From Shinisaurus crocodilurus (taxonomy: Eukaryota > Chordata > Lepidosauria > Squamata > Shinisauridae): a stretch of 64,000 nt of DNA. The notes under the pieces are model-generated. The model was not told the origin of the DNA, did no database searches, and was given only the letters and a program-made list of their open reading frames with translations. A program made the position numbers and the translations under genes. The stretch covers positions 19,944 to 83,943 of the forward strand of contig JAHFWL010000225.1 of the NCBI GenBank assembly GCA_021292165.1, read 5' to 3'. Each line of letters starts with the position of its first letter. The first letter of the stretch is position 1. Positions 10,637 through 21,726 of the stretch are shown piece after piece.

Positions 10637-11468
10637 GTTTAGAATTTCTGTGTGTTTTAAGTGAGACACCCAGACAGAGTTTGGAGAAGGTGATGTACCT
10701 TCAGCAGAGGGGAGGGGGAAGATGTATGTGAATAGCTGTGTGTATATCACAGAGAAAGAGAGAGAGAGAGAGACAGAGACAGAGAGAAGAGTTCCTGAAA
10801 CTGGTGGTAAAGTATTGTGAATTGCCACCTACAAGGCAATGGATTTCTCTGATGGAAATCTATCGCCTCATAGGAGTGCTGATTTGACTCTTATTTGTAT
10901 ATTCACGAATAAAGCAAATATTACAGAGCCACCTCAAGTCTCTAGTCATCCAAAGGGAATTAAACCCATTTGCGCTATCCCAGGAACTTCTTACTAATTT
11001 GCCAGAGTTGGGAGCGAGTTTGGTTGTGTTTTGCTTTGTTTGCTTCTTCGTGCTGAGCCCTGGCCCAGAATAAACCCAGGTGTTTGGATTGTAAAGCCCT
11101 GCATAATGGTGCGATGGTAATATACGCAAACCAAGTGAATAATTTCTCTTTCCCCTCTTACCCACTTCCAGTATCACACTGCAAAGCAAAAGACCAGGGG
11201 CTAGGATTCTGAAATATAGTTACCTCTTGATATGCTTCTGTGATTCCCATTAATGCTAATATATGAGTTATGGGGTGACACAAGAGATGATTTACTGTTC
11301 AGTCAGTTTGTTCTGTTGTACCTGGATGTTACTGAAATTAGGGTGCAGTGTTCTGAGGCAGAAGAGCTTGAGTAATCAAAGTTGGATCATCTGGACTAGA
11401 AGTTTTAACTCTTCATTTCTTTACAGCAGCGTGATCTGTCCCTCGTTCACTTAACTGTGTAATAACTG
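10637..11468. other. Single-copy sequence with a GA microsatellite
   Basis: No gene was recognised. A (GA)n run lies at about 10752-10790. The 109-codon reverse frame near 10860-11189 has no family features. Confidence 0.35.
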
Positions 11469-11640
11469 TCAGGGGGGGGGGCAGATGCAAAAGAAGGCAG
11501 ACCTTCTGCACCTTTAATATTGTGTAAAAGGAATTTCAGCAGCTGTAGCTTGTATGGCAAGGTACATGTGGGAAGAAGTGCTCCTAGCAAAATCCAAGGC
11601 AAGGTTTCTGCATATATAAAACACCTGATAATTTAAAGGA
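11469..11640. mobile_element. CAGGGTGG-type hAT-like fragment
   Basis: Starts CAGGGGGGGGGCAGATGCAA and carries GGAATTTCAGCAGCTGTAG, shared with the better-bounded copy at 23443-23550. The right end is degraded. Confidence 0.45.
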
Positions 11641-11956
11641 GATCTAAAATAGTTCCCTTGGTCATCAGCTAATTTGCCTGGATGGCCATTTTGAGAAAGG
11701 TTTGAGGGGCAGTAGGCCAATGGCAGCCCCCCAAAAAACTTAAAGTAGCCAGACAGTCCAGTTACCACAAATACCACTTTCTCCCCACACCCCCTTAATC
11801 TCCAGATTGGCAATTGGAGAGCAAGACAGTATATTTGTGGGGGCTTCCGGTTGCTGACCCATCATACTGAATTCATTTAGAATTTAGCCAAGCCAATAGA
11901 ATAGGAAAGCAAAGAGGAATTTGGTGCTGAAATATCTTCAGCTGAAGCTGCAGTTG
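11641..11956. other. Single-copy intergenic sequence
   Basis: Nothing recognised apart from short, unsupported frames. Confidence 0.35.
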
Positions 11957-12055
11957 CCAAGCTTGGGTCACCAGATGTTGTTGTACAGGAATCGCCATCA
12001 TTGGAAGCCAGCATGACCAGGAATGATGGGAACTGTAGTCCAAGGTTGGGAACCA
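11957..12055. mobile_element. Palindromic hAT-type MITE fragment
   Basis: Degenerate copy of the family whose two arms carry CCAGATGTTGTTG and GATGGGAACTGTAGTCCAA. Its ends are eroded. Confidence 0.5.
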
Positions 12056-13967
12056 TCAAACTAAACATTTCTGGAAACCTCTTCCATAGGTGCATTTGTC
12101 AGGACATAGGGAGAACTCCTTTGGCACAACGGATTTGCATTCAGTCTAATTTGCAGAGTGCTGAGGAAGGAATTCCTGAAGTACATAATATAGTATGTAT
12201 ATAGCGGCTTGCTATATGAAAGGTAAATAGTGGATGCAGAACATCCTCATATTGCAGAATCTTCCATTTCTGGTCTTTCTTCTTCTCTTCTCTCCAGGAA
12301 CCCTGGGAGAACATTCATAGATTAGGAAATTCAAAAGATTCTGGAGAACAGTTTCTACCCATGGTTGTTTATACCATCATTTCCTTCAAAGAGTTTCTAC
12401 TGTTGATAAAAGAAGAGTCTGCTGTAACTTCAGGATATCAGGTCTTTTGTCCCTGACCGGTTTCCATAGAAACATAGTAGTGATAGCTGTGCTCCAGCTG
12501 AGAGAGAACTTTGTTTTCTAAAAATATTCTAGGCAAATCTGCAGATTCTGTTTAAAAGCTAAGTATTGCACACGAAATTCAAAGTTGTTGTTGTGGTTTT
12601 TTTAAAACAACAACAACAACAACCTCTAAGCTCAGATGTAAAGACTATTGCTTATGATGATAACTTTCAGAGGGCTGGCCACGTTAGCCTGTAGGGAAGG
12701 GGTGGGCATCCTTTTTTTTTTTTTTTCTGCTGGGGGCCACATTCCCTGGTGAGTAATCTGTCTTGCATGTTGACAGTCAAGTGGGGTTGAATCCTGAAGT
12801 GTCACCCCTTTTCTCTTTCTGCCACCCCCATTTCTCCCTCTCCTTCCTCCTTCCCCCATAGTAGGCCGCCAGGAAAGGGACAAAGCACTCTTGCCGAAGG
12901 TCTGAACTGATCGCATGAAGAGGACTTTTGAAATTAGGCTGAGGGCCACAGGAAGGTAGTCACATGATGCAGAGTATGAAGTTACACAGAACTAGTCATG
13001 GATTTTATAGAAAGGTAGCATTTAAAAACAACAACAACAAGAGAACCTACCATGTGAAGTAGAGAAGGCAGTTGGCAGAGTGACCTGAAGATTGGGCTCT
13101 TGCGGCTCCTAAATTACTTAGGTGCTCTTGATATTTTTACACAAAGTCTCATAAATTAACTCATTAATCAAGCATTAATGGCCTAGTCAAGGCAGATGTT
13201 GAATCCAGCTGCTAAACATGGTTTTAATGGGTTTTTCTCTCTCTGTCTCTCTCTCTCCTTTTATAGAGCCAATTAATTCCAGTATAATCTAGGGAAAAAT
13301 GTGTAGTGTTTGTCAGCCAGGGAAGAAAACATCAGTAGTTTCTGAATGATTATTATTTAATGACTTAAGTTTAGTTAGATCGCCCATTCATTTTAGCATT
13401 ATTCTTAGAGAATGGGAACATAGGAAAATTTAACTCCTCCAAGAAGGTCTGTTGGGCAACCCTCATGAATAAGCATTTTTATCTGTGATTATCACCACAA
13501 TTTGGTTACCATTTTATTCCATGGGGTTCATAGGAAACACTCATTGTAAGCCGTTTACCATATTCTCATGTAATTATGAATCTTCCTGTCTAGCATATGC
13601 AAAATGAACCTATAACAAATTTTACTGAACTGCTTTTAATTTCCCACAGACTTCTTATGTATATGTTGCCTGATCAAGACCTTTGAATATGGAAAACTCT
13701 GTGCAGAAATTAATAAGCTCCAGAACGACTTGAGAATATGTTAAATGTCTTACAGTGAGTAAACGGCTTGCAATGGCTTTGACTTTCAAAGCTTGTGGAA
13801 AGCCCGTGCAACAAAAGCAGAAGATAGTATGGTCAAGTAACACTCTGGAAAAAGCTCACCTTAGAGCAAACATTATTGTATAGCTTGAATTGGCTGCATA
13901 TTGTCCCTTCCGCTGTTGGCATTCCGTTATTTTTTATGAACTTTTTTTAAAAAAACCAATAAGCCAC
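12056..13967. other. Mostly single-copy sequence, AT-rich toward the right
   Basis: No gene was recognised. Around 12695-12960 is a possible hAT relic (GGGGTGGGCATCC, T-run, GAGGGCCACAGGAAGG). The 13100-13620 block is rich in ATTA words and free of recognised repeats (see findings). Confidence 0.4.
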
Positions 13968-13970
13968 TTA

Positions 13971-14400
13971 GGGCACAATCCTATGTCCCTCTGACCATGT
14001 CTGGGTGGGGCGGGGGGGGAACAAAGGAGATGCTATAGAAGGCGCTGCAACCTCAGAAATCTCTTCCTAGGTTGCAGCGCCTCGGAGTGCGTGCCTCCCC
14101 ACCTTGTAGCCAGCGCGATTCTTTCCATGCCGGAAGGAAACCGCAGAGAACTGAGCATGGAAGACCATGCTCAGTTCCCATGTTGCGGGGGGGGGGTGTT
14201 CCTGGGAGGTGGGGAGGTGAGGGACCAGGCTGTGACAGATTCCGAGGCATCCAGGTGGTGCCTCAGCCTCTCCTCCTTGCGAGGACGGATAAAACATCTA
14301 GACAGAAATCAGCTGTCTAGATGTTTTTGAGGGCGGAAGGAGCACGGAAGATATCCCACCCTCTGTGCTCCTCCTGCCCTCAGTTGGATGTCTGCACAGG
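13971..14400 (+). mobile_element. Harbinger-like element, copy B left part
   Basis: Starts GGGCACAATCCTATG right after TTA (13968-13970). It holds an inverted pair around GAAAACATCTAGACAG-like text near 14290-14325 (the word ACATCTAGACAG and its complement CTGTCTAGATGT). It is interrupted at about 14400 by a 5S-derived SINE and continues at 14571. Confidence 0.55.
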
Positions 14401-14570
14401 CCTGTGGCTCACGCTGGCTCAGCTTGTCTGAGCGTGGAAAGCTAAGCAGGGTCAGGCCTGGTTATTACTTGGATGGGAGACAGACCCCTCCTCTAGTTTC
14501 CTGCATTGAGCAAGGGGTTGAGCTCGATGGCCTTGTAGGCTCCTAACTCTTATGATCTATGAAATCTATA
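14401..14570 (+). mobile_element. 5S rRNA-derived SINE with CR1-like tail
   Basis: The first 85 bp align with 5S rRNA: GGAAAGCTAAGCAGGGTCAG, then CCTGGTTATTACTTGGATGG and GAGAC, covering the internal pol III control region. The 3' part, CTGCATTGAGCAAGGGGTTG through GATGGCCTTGTAGG and TATGATCTATG, is a CR1 LINE 3' terminus. This is a chimeric SINE probably mobilised by CR1. It sits inside the Harbinger-like copy B. Confidence 0.8.
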
Positions 14571-14620
14571 ATATTCTGAGTTCGGAGGGTTATGGGCAGC
14601 CTCCTAGGACTGCGCTGCCC
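14571..14620 (+). mobile_element. Harbinger-like element, copy B right end
   Basis: Continues copy B with GAGTTCGGAGGGTTATGGGC and ends CCTAGGACTGCGCTGCCC, matching the inverted terminus. It abuts copy C without a spacer. Confidence 0.5.
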
Positions 14621-15035
14621 GGGAGCAATCCAAGACATTGTCTAGGGGGCCATAGGATACTTCAGATTCTCAGATCTGTGGTCAGAAACAGAGCTCCGCT
14701 CTCTGATCCCCCTTCCTTCTCCCGTGCAGCCGGCGCAGAAGGAACCACACCAGCTGCTTCTCTGAGGTTGGGAAAGTGACCTCAGAGAGAGGGGGAAGCG
14801 GGCGGGGAGGGGAGAAAACTGAGGCTGCCGAGATATGAGGTAACCTGGTGGCTGTCGATCCTCCTTCACTCCCACTCCAAAGCACCTCAGCTAAATGGCC
14901 AAAATTAGCTGTCCAGCTGAATTGCGGGGCGGGAGAATCGAGGAGGTAGAGATGGCCTCCTCCCCTCCTCCTGTGCTGCACTGGATGCTTGTAGGCCTCT
15001 GAGCATCGAGGACACAATTGATAGGATTGTGCTCT
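14621..15035 (+). mobile_element. Harbinger-like element, copy C
   Basis: The left end GGGAGCAATCC and right end GATAGGATTGTGCTC are inverted. The interior has CATTGTCTAGGGGGCCATAG and the shared text GAAACTGAGGCTGCCGAGATATGAGG in degenerate form. It directly follows copy B in the same orientation. No clear 3-bp duplication survives. Confidence 0.55.
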
Positions 15036-15355
15036 CAGAGATTTTATTCTATTAAGCAGCATATAAGTGTTACTTATAAATAAATAATAAATAAATAAAT
15101 ATTTGCAAATTTTGTTAAAAAATATCAACCTCAGCAAGATGTGTCCTCTCCCCCCTTCCCATAGCTAAATATTTATTTATTTCATGTATTTATAGTAGCT
15201 ACACGTCACTTAATATAATAACATTGCTGGGTGCTTTGCACTGAAGTATGTACAAAAGATAATATAGAAGCAATATAAACATAATAAATAATTTAAAACC
15301 TTGCAGCAGAAATAATACCGTTTATTGTTTCTTCTGTACTATTGCTAACAATGGG
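15036..15355. other. AT-rich intergenic sequence
   Basis: Contains (AAAT)n-like patches at 15070-15105 and 15165-15185 that may be LINE tail remnants. No gene was recognised. Confidence 0.35.
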
Positions 15356-15510
15356 GGCAGGGGGCTGGCCCATTCGCTAAGTGGCTGCCATGGTGGGTGT
15401 GGTCTTTCACAAAATATCCATTTCCCAGAAGGCAAACTGGTGAAACTATAAGAAAAGGAACTTGCCCCAGGCAAATCAGAGGAGGGGTCTGAGTACTAAA
15501 AAACAAAACG
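15356..15510. repeat. Interspersed repeat fragment
   Basis: Shares TTTCCCAGAAGGCAAACTGG with text near 21085-21115, so it belongs to a moderately repeated family of unknown type. Confidence 0.35.
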
Positions 15511-15885
15511 TAGGGATTGATGAGAATTGCATTGGAGTTCATTTTTTACTTTGAATTTGCCCCATTTGCAACCCCAAATAGGAATGGAAATGGGGGAGTA
15601 ATTTTCCAGGAAAGCTCACAAGTTCTTGAACTTCTGGTGACGTTCAAAAGTGTGCACTTTTAAAAGTGCACTTTATTTTAAAAGTGCACTTTCTCACTTT
15701 AGTCTATTGGGGAAAGTGTGCATTTCGGAAGTGCACTTTAAAAATATGTACCAAAATACGTACTTTTCCAGTTCAAAAAGAAAAAAAAAGCTCATGTTTG
15801 GGAACGGGAACGAAATGAACCAAGCTCAGAGGTGAAAATAGGAGAATATTGACGAGCTCAAACTTTGTTGATTCGTCCGTCCCTA
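15511..15885. mobile_element. TAGGGA-ended DNA element
   Basis: The ends are TAGGGATTGATGAGAAT and, inverted, TAGGGACGGACGAATC. The interior has three AAAAGTGCACTTT repeats (about 15655-15700 and 15733-15745). It is the best-bounded short member of this family. Confidence 0.5.
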
Positions 15886-16139
15886 CAAAAGCTCTCTTTT
15901 GATCCCACAGTTTTCTGCTCCAACTCCTATTTCACAGGGGTTACAAACTAATGAGCTGTGAGACAAATAAATAACATGGCCAAAAAGAGAGTACAAATTA
16001 GGATGGAGTCTCTGCCTGAAATGCCAAATCACATATTTTCTCCCACAAAGAACAGCAAAACACCCATTTCACAGAAGGGAAACTGGTGATCTGCAGAGAA
16101 ACACTAAACCATACACATTACTCCCGTCCCGCCCGACCC

Positions 16140-16235
16140 CAAAGGTCCTGTGGCATTATAAAGACGTAGCATATTTATTGCAGCTTGACCTTTTGTAGGC
16201 TTCCAGATATCTCATCAGATACACAAACACATCAA
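16140..16235 (-). mobile_element. Retroelement 3' end with hammerhead-like box
   Basis: On the reverse strand CTGATGA (16212-16218) precedes a degraded stem and an AAAA box, then CTGCAATAAAT (AATAAA, reverse of 16174-16179) and TCTTTATAATGCCACAGGAC. The same arrangement occurs at 28105-28185. Penelope-like retroelements are known to carry hammerhead ribozymes, but the assignment is tentative. Confidence 0.35.
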
Positions 16236-16240
16236 TTAGG

Positions 16241-16375
16241 GGAGCCTTCTCTTACCTGGCACCCTTGATATGTTTTGGACTACAGTGCCCATCATTCCTG
16301 ACCGTTGGCTATACTGACTGAGGCTGATGGGAGTTGTTGTCTAAAACATCTGGAGGGTGCCATATTGGTAATCTG
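16241..16375. mobile_element. Palindromic hAT-type MITE
   Basis: Arms read GATATGTTTTGGACTACAG and, inverted, GATGTTTTAGACAACAAC, around a centre with CCTGACCGTTGGC. Degenerate copy of the CAGCCTTCCCCAACC family. Confidence 0.5.
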
Positions 16376-17048
16376 AGAAGAATAAGAATGTAGTTCAGTC
16401 GCAGGCTTAGTTTCAGTAGGAGATGAGAACTGAGGGAGCTTTCATGGGATTGGTGGGCTTTGGGCAGGAAGTTGAAGGACAAGAGAGGTGACACCATGTG
16501 CGTGTCCTGGGAAGCAATGCAGACACAAGGGGCCACAAGGAAGAAAGGAGATATCTCAGAGTCCTTTAAAAGAGCAGGAATCCTTCAGGCTGTTGAAGGT
16601 GATAAACCTGGAGAAGCAAAGGTCATATGAGAATGCAGAGAAATAAGGGAGGACAAAGTCTTAGATATGGATGTCCTTCAAGATATGTACATTAGGACAT
16701 TAGAATGGAAGAGGGGTTAGGTTTGCTTAAATTCACCACTGCTTTCCAATTAAAGGACTACATGAACATAGAGTTTTAGATGCATCACTGTCCTAGTTCT
16801 ATTTAGGGATAGAGAAATTTGCTCCATCAAGGTTGTTCTCTTGTTGTTGTTTTTAATCAGGTTTACCCAATTTGCACCTCCTGGAATTGAATGTGGAATT
16901 AAATGCAATTTGCAGTTGGAAATCCATATATTTCTGAGCTTGTGATGCATTTCACAAAACTAAGCAAGTGTTCAACAACATTTTCACACTTTAGGAAAAT
17001 GTGCAAAAAACTGCGTATGTTTCTAATATGTGTACAAAGATGCTTTAC
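16376..17048. other. Single-copy sequence
   Basis: No gene was recognised. The last 90 bp (TTTCACACTTTAGGAAAATG) resemble the interior of the TAGGGATG family. Confidence 0.35.
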
Positions 17049-17325
17049 AGTGTGCAGTCCTGTGGCCGCTAGATAGCATCTAGACAGCCATAGGATTTTT
17101 CAGATTCCCAGCTGTGAGGTCAGAAAATTTCTCCAACCTCGTAGCCGGGGATCCGCACTTGGATTACTTCTCCGAAGTCATAAGAGCAACCTCGAAGAAG
17201 GGCTTTGGGAGGCAGGGAGGGGAGGAAACTGGTGCCACCAAGATGCAACATATCTTGGCAGTGCTTCAGCTTTCTTCTCTCCCACTCCAAAGCACCGCAC
17301 TTAGATAGCTAAAAAATTGGCTGTC
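17049..17325 (+). mobile_element. Harbinger-like element, copy D, truncated
   Basis: The left part only: GTGTGCAGTCCTGTGG, CATCTAGACAGCCATAGG, AGATTCCCAGCTG. It shares GGAGGAAACTGGTGCCACCA with copy A. The right end is lost where a SINE begins. Confidence 0.5.
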
Positions 17326-17330
17326 AAAGT

Positions 17331-17540
17331 CCTTTAACTGGGACTCAGGAGATCTGGGTTCTAGTCCCCACTGGCCCATGAAGCTCACTGGGTGACTTTA
17401 GGCCAGTCACTGACTCTCAGCCTAACTTACCTCGCAGGGTTGTTGTGAGGATAAAATGGAGAGGAGGAGGATCATGTAAGCTGGCTTGGGTTCCTTGGAG
17501 GGAAAAAGGTGGGATATAAATGTAATAATCAATCAATCAA
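17331..17540 (+). mobile_element. Sauria-type SINE, 5'-truncated
   Basis: Lacks the A box but keeps GGGTTCTAGTCCCC, the GGCCAGTCACTGACTC body and a TATAAATGTAATAATCAATC tail. Confidence 0.75.
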
Positions 17541-17544
17541 ATGG

Positions 17545-17868
17545 GAACGTGACCACATTTATCAGCCAGAGCTCGCATATTCCTTAACATTCAAACAAAG
17601 CATTTGCTAGAAAAAATGTGTTTTTTAAAAAAATCTGCATGGGGGGGGGCAGAAAGGCATTTTCACACTTTAGCCAATGATGGAGAAGTATGCATTTGGG
17701 TGCACATTTTTTTAAAAAATGCGCACCCATAGGTGCACTTTTCCTGCTTGAAAAAAAAGAAAGGAAAAAGCTTGTGTTCTGGAATGGAAATGAGGCGAGC
17801 CAAGCTTCAAGGTAGAAATTGGAGAACCACGATGAGCTCGAACCTTGCTGATTGTTTGAAGGGACCTT
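17545..17868. mobile_element. TAGGGATG-family DNA element, degenerate
   Basis: Shares GAGGCGAGCCAAGCTTCAAG, CACTTTAGCC and the TGCGCACCCATAGGTGCAC block with the 7222 and 15511 copies. Ends not resolved. Confidence 0.4.
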
Positions 17869-17973
17869 AGAGGTCCCACTAGGTCAGCACTAGTTTGAAG
17901 GGACCTTAGAGGTCATATCCATGCAACTAGTTCAAGTCAGAAAGTGAAGGCAACTTTGGCTTGCACGATGGAT

Positions 17974-18185
17974 GTGTGGTGTAGTGGTTAGATGATTGGA
18001 TTAGGACTGGGGAGACCCATTTCCAAAGCCCACTCACCCACAAAGCTCACAGGGTGACCTTGGGCCAGTCCCACTCAGCCTAACCTACCTCACAGGGCTG
18101 TTGTGAGGATAAAACGTGGCAAGGAAGAACCACGTATGCAACCCTGAGCTCCTTGAAGGAAAGGCAGAATATCAACGTAATAAAT
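17974..18185 (+). mobile_element. Sauria-type SINE, diverged
   Basis: An older copy with the B box decayed and several substitutions, but with GGGTGACCTTGGGCCAGTC and GTTGTGAGGATAAAAC preserved. Confidence 0.7.
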
Positions 18186-18955
18186 CAATGTCACCCAAGC
18201 AACAGCAGCAGGCAGCAACCAGAGACATTTGAACAGAACTGGGAGCTTCCATTTACGTGAGTTTGACAATTTGGTACAGATAACCTCATCCAGCCTGTGG
18301 GACTTTGGGCCAATCATAGCGTGATTTCTGTTGTCGCCAGGTGGACCTTGAAACTTAATTAGCTATTCATATTAAGGCAACAATGGATGAAAATAAAAAT
18401 GGAAAGGATTACACATTTCTCCCTGTGGAGTAGAATGGTAAAACCGCTGAATTGTATAGGTCTTTGATTAGCCTTAATGGCCTATTACTGGCTAGGGAAG
18501 AGACGCATAATAGCAAACACACTGAACAGGTTTGATCAAAGGGCAAGAACACAACAAAAGATGGTTAAATGAACCTGCATTTACATTTCTGATGTGTACG
18601 CTCAAAGGGAAAGACGGAGATTACTTGAACCTGTCAGGCTGGCAGCTTTTTGTGGCTGAAAGAAGCCAAACAGAATTGCCCAAAAGGCCTTAATAGCAGC
18701 ATACTTAGAAGTCCATTTTCACCACATGGGTTATTCAAATGAAATGTTCACCATGTGAAATTGACTAAGTAAAAAAGAAAAAGGAAAAGAAAAAGGCTCT
18801 CTCTGCTCTTACTTCTGATGTGAGAATCAGTTCTGTGGCGGTGATGCAAGAGTGAGGGAATGGCGTATGAAAGTGAAGTTACCTCTGCAAACATGGCCTT
18901 CTTTGCCCATTTCTGAATGTGCACATGTGTAACATACTCCAGAATAACTCTTACA
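18186..18955. other. Single-copy AT-rich sequence, possible conserved non-coding
   Basis: No repeat or gene was recognised. Contains AACTTAATTAGC, AGCCTTAATGGCC and GTTTGATCAAAG words (see findings). Confidence 0.35.
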
Positions 18956-19040
18956 AGGGTACTACATGTGCAGCACAATGCTATGTATGTTCACTGAGAA
19001 GAAAATGCCACTGTTTGTAATGGGACTTACTTTCTAGTAA
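18956..19040. mobile_element. CAATCCTATG-type MITE fragment
   Basis: Reads CACAATGCTATGTATG then AATGGGACTTACTTTC, a degraded copy of the short palindromic family also at 22752, 26560 and 28686. Confidence 0.4.
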
Positions 19041-19307
19041 GTGGCCTGTTTCAGGCATTATGACAAACTATGGTTTAGCATTATGTGCATGCACAACAGT
19101 GAGCCTCAGGCTCATGTACTCCCCCTCAACTCTCCTTCTCATAAGGCCATGAGGAGGAGACAAAAGCCTCTGTTTCTGCTTTTAAACTAACCCAAGTTTC
19201 TTATCATGTCCAAACTTGGGGGAACTCTGGTTAGTTTTAACTATGGTTAAAACAAGCGAGCATCAAACCATGGCTTCTGATTCTAGCTTGTTCTCAAACC
19301 ATAGGTT

Positions 19308-19428
19308 AAACAAGGGGTGGAAGACCTGTGGCTTGTCCAGATGTTGTTGGACTCCAACTCACATAAGTTCCAACCAGTCTGGCCAGAGGTTCGACCAAGG
19401 CTACATGTTCCCCACCCCTGGTTTAAAT
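19308..19428. mobile_element. Palindromic hAT-type MITE
   Basis: Ends are GGGGTGGAAGACC and GTTCCCCACCCCTG, inverted. The left arm has TCCAGATGTTGTTGGACTCC. Flanking GGTTAAA and GTTTAAA hint at a decayed duplication. Confidence 0.5.
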
Positions 19429-20125
19429 TAACCAGAGTTCCCCCTGGGTTCAGACGTAACAAACTCTTAGCTTGAAAGTGAAAGTGGATGCTTCTGACCT
19501 CTTCCTCATGGTCACACCACAATAGTTCAGACTTATGTCTACACTGGACCATCTTGTTTAGGATTGGAGCCATAATTTGGCATTCTTTTGAATGCCGCAT
19601 GACCTTTCATAATGCATGTAATTGAAAACTACAGCAGTATAGCCCCTTTCCCAGCCGTGTAAGGACTTCAGGAGTTGCCCACCCAGCTGGTTTGAAGCAG
19701 CCCTTCCTTTTGGGGAGAGAGAGAAAATTGGTGACCATTCAATGCTAAGAGGATTTTGGAGACTAGAAAGAGAACTTTAATGCACACATTGCTTTCAGTG
19801 AAAGAAAGAAAGAAAAGGAATCAATGTCAAAGTGAGGTTAGATCATTTACTGCAAGATTAAAGTGCTTACTACAGGGCCTGCCCCTATTATTGCAGGGTT
19901 CAGGCACTCTAGACGTTATCCCTTTTTGACTACACTCAGTACAATACGAGGTAGGGTACCAGAGTGTGGCCTCTATCCTTTGAGTCAGATTTTTTCATTA
20001 TTGCAGCCAAATTATTGCTTGCCAAAGCATAGGAAATGGTTTAATGTAATGTTAAATACATCCTGGGTGCAGTCCATCTTTCAACGAAGTCAGTAGCAAG
20101 ATTCCTGTTGATATGAAAGCTGGTT
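19429..20125. other. Single-copy sequence
   Basis: Nothing recognised. The frames at 19283-19600 and 19863-20096 have no family features. Confidence 0.35.
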
Positions 20126-20127
20126 CT

Positions 20128-20183
20128 CATGTTGACCTCTAAATGCAGGGGGTCCCCAAATGTTTTGGGTCAGTGGGCACATA
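20128..20183 (+). repeat. Direct repeat, first copy (hAT-like left end)
   Basis: GTTGACCTCTAAATG then CAGGGGGTCCCCAAATG and GGTCAGTGGGCACATATG. It recurs at 20911-20968. CAGGGGGTCCCC resembles a hAT terminus. Confidence 0.5.
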
Positions 20184-20639
20184 TGATTCCTATCATGCCA
20201 GCCTCCCAGTAAGACACCAACCAACCAATAATGTTCAGGAGAGGCAGGGTGCCTGGTGGGCACCAAAAGAGGTGTCCGTGGGTGTCCACCACATTGGAAG
20301 GCATCAGTAAAAAAGAAGTGTTGGCCATTGGTTCAAATAGCCAGCACAAATGTGCACTGCTCGAGGTGCTTGCTCCCACTAACAAGACAGCTGCCACCAC
20401 TGCTGCTCACAGCCCATCATCATGGCAGTCTGGTCTTTCCTTGGAAGAAGGAACAATGCTTTCACCGCTTGCCTGGCTGTGTGCTTTCCTCATTCTCTCT
20501 ATCATCAGCTGCCTTTGCCTGCAGTTTTGAGGGGGAAGAGCAGGGGGAGAGATGTACGGATGTTGTAAAATCTGCTCTGTCCACATTTTGCGGACTGTCA
20601 GGCGCCTTTTGTTCTCTTGTCCACTCATTGATAGACTTG

Positions 20640-20905
20640 GATTTTGCGCAAGTGCGTCTGTACACATCTGCACGCATTTGCACCTGTGCAAATTCACACA
20701 CTCTCAAAACTGCAGCACAAATCCCCCCCCCACCAAAATATTCAAATCCCCCAAAATGTGTATTTTCACACTTTAGCCTATGGAGTAAATGCACATATTT
20801 GGTTGGTGGTTTTTTTTTCATATTTTTCTATGGCTAAATTTGCGTAAACTTACAGAAAGTAAAAAAAAAAATGGTTTGCAAGTCTGCAGAATCAGCATGA
20901 CTCGG
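20640..20905. mobile_element. TAGGGATG-family interior fragment
   Basis: Repeated GCACATTTGCACCTGTGCA-like words and CACACTTTAGCCTATGG, as in the 7222 and 15511 copies. The 193-codon frame that crosses 20256-20837 is not coding evidence. Confidence 0.4.
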
Positions 20906-20910
20906 GAAAA

Positions 20911-20968
20911 GCCAGTTGACCTCTAAATGTAGGGGGTCCCCAAACATTTTTGGTCAGTGGGCACATAT
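20911..20968 (+). repeat. Direct repeat, second copy
   Basis: Repeats the 20128 unit with few changes, about 783 bp downstream. Confidence 0.5.
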
Positions 20969-21420
20969 GGAACTTTGTGATAGTGTCAGGGGTGCTTTCT
21001 TTCACAAAATGGCTCCCATGGGGGTGTGTGTGTGTTGCTCATTCATAATCATAATATGGCGGCCACTGTCGGCATAGCCAGTCACCAAACACTCATTCCC
21101 CAGAAGGCAAACGGGTGATTCTTAGAAATGTGGATTCTTACAAATTCAAAATCATTTGAGTCCGTTGAGGATTCCTCTGACATCTCTTAAGCAGGGGAAA
21201 GCAGCCTATGCCATAGACACCATCCAAACCATTCAACAAATAAGTCCACGTTTGGAAAGTTTGTTGATGAATATGGTGCAATCTGGCAGAAAAAAAGAAT
21301 CCAACCAAGAGTGGAATATTGCTCATGTGAATCGGTTTTTAGCTCTACAACACAGGGAGAATATCACATACTCACATAAGTACCTTTTGGAGCATTTGAA
21401 CAGTGCAGGCAGTGTCAGAG

Positions 21421-21535
21421 ATTTATTTATTTATTTATTTATTTTAGTATATTTTTGAATCGCCCATCTGGCCAGTCATCCGGCCACTCTGAGCGATATA
21501 CAGTCTAATTAAATACAAGAAAAAACAGAGCGTCA
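21421..21535 (-). mobile_element. L2 LINE 3' tail
   Basis: Reverse strand: TATATCGCTCAGAGTGGCCG and GGCCAGATGGGCGATTC, then an (AAATA)n tail at the left. It is the same 3' terminus as the 9.5-kb L2. Confidence 0.75.
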
Positions 21536-21683
21536 GTTAGCCCTGGGGGGGGGGGGGGCAGTCCAACTGGAGCAGGCCCTGATGTTCCCTCTGCCTGCTC
21601 CTGCCACCTTCAGTGATGAGTATCTTCATTGGCTGAATATGCATTATTCCATAAGTTGAAGAAGGAAGGCATTTTTTCATAAA

Positions 21684-21726
<43 letters not shown>

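Noticed and set aside
14401..14490. 5S rRNA gene
   Set aside because: Only a diverged 5S head fused to a CR1 tail; it recurs at 32941 and 37118.
20256..20837. 193-codon forward frame
   Set aside because: The last third is TAGGGATG-family repeat and the opposite strand is also open; no recognisable domain.
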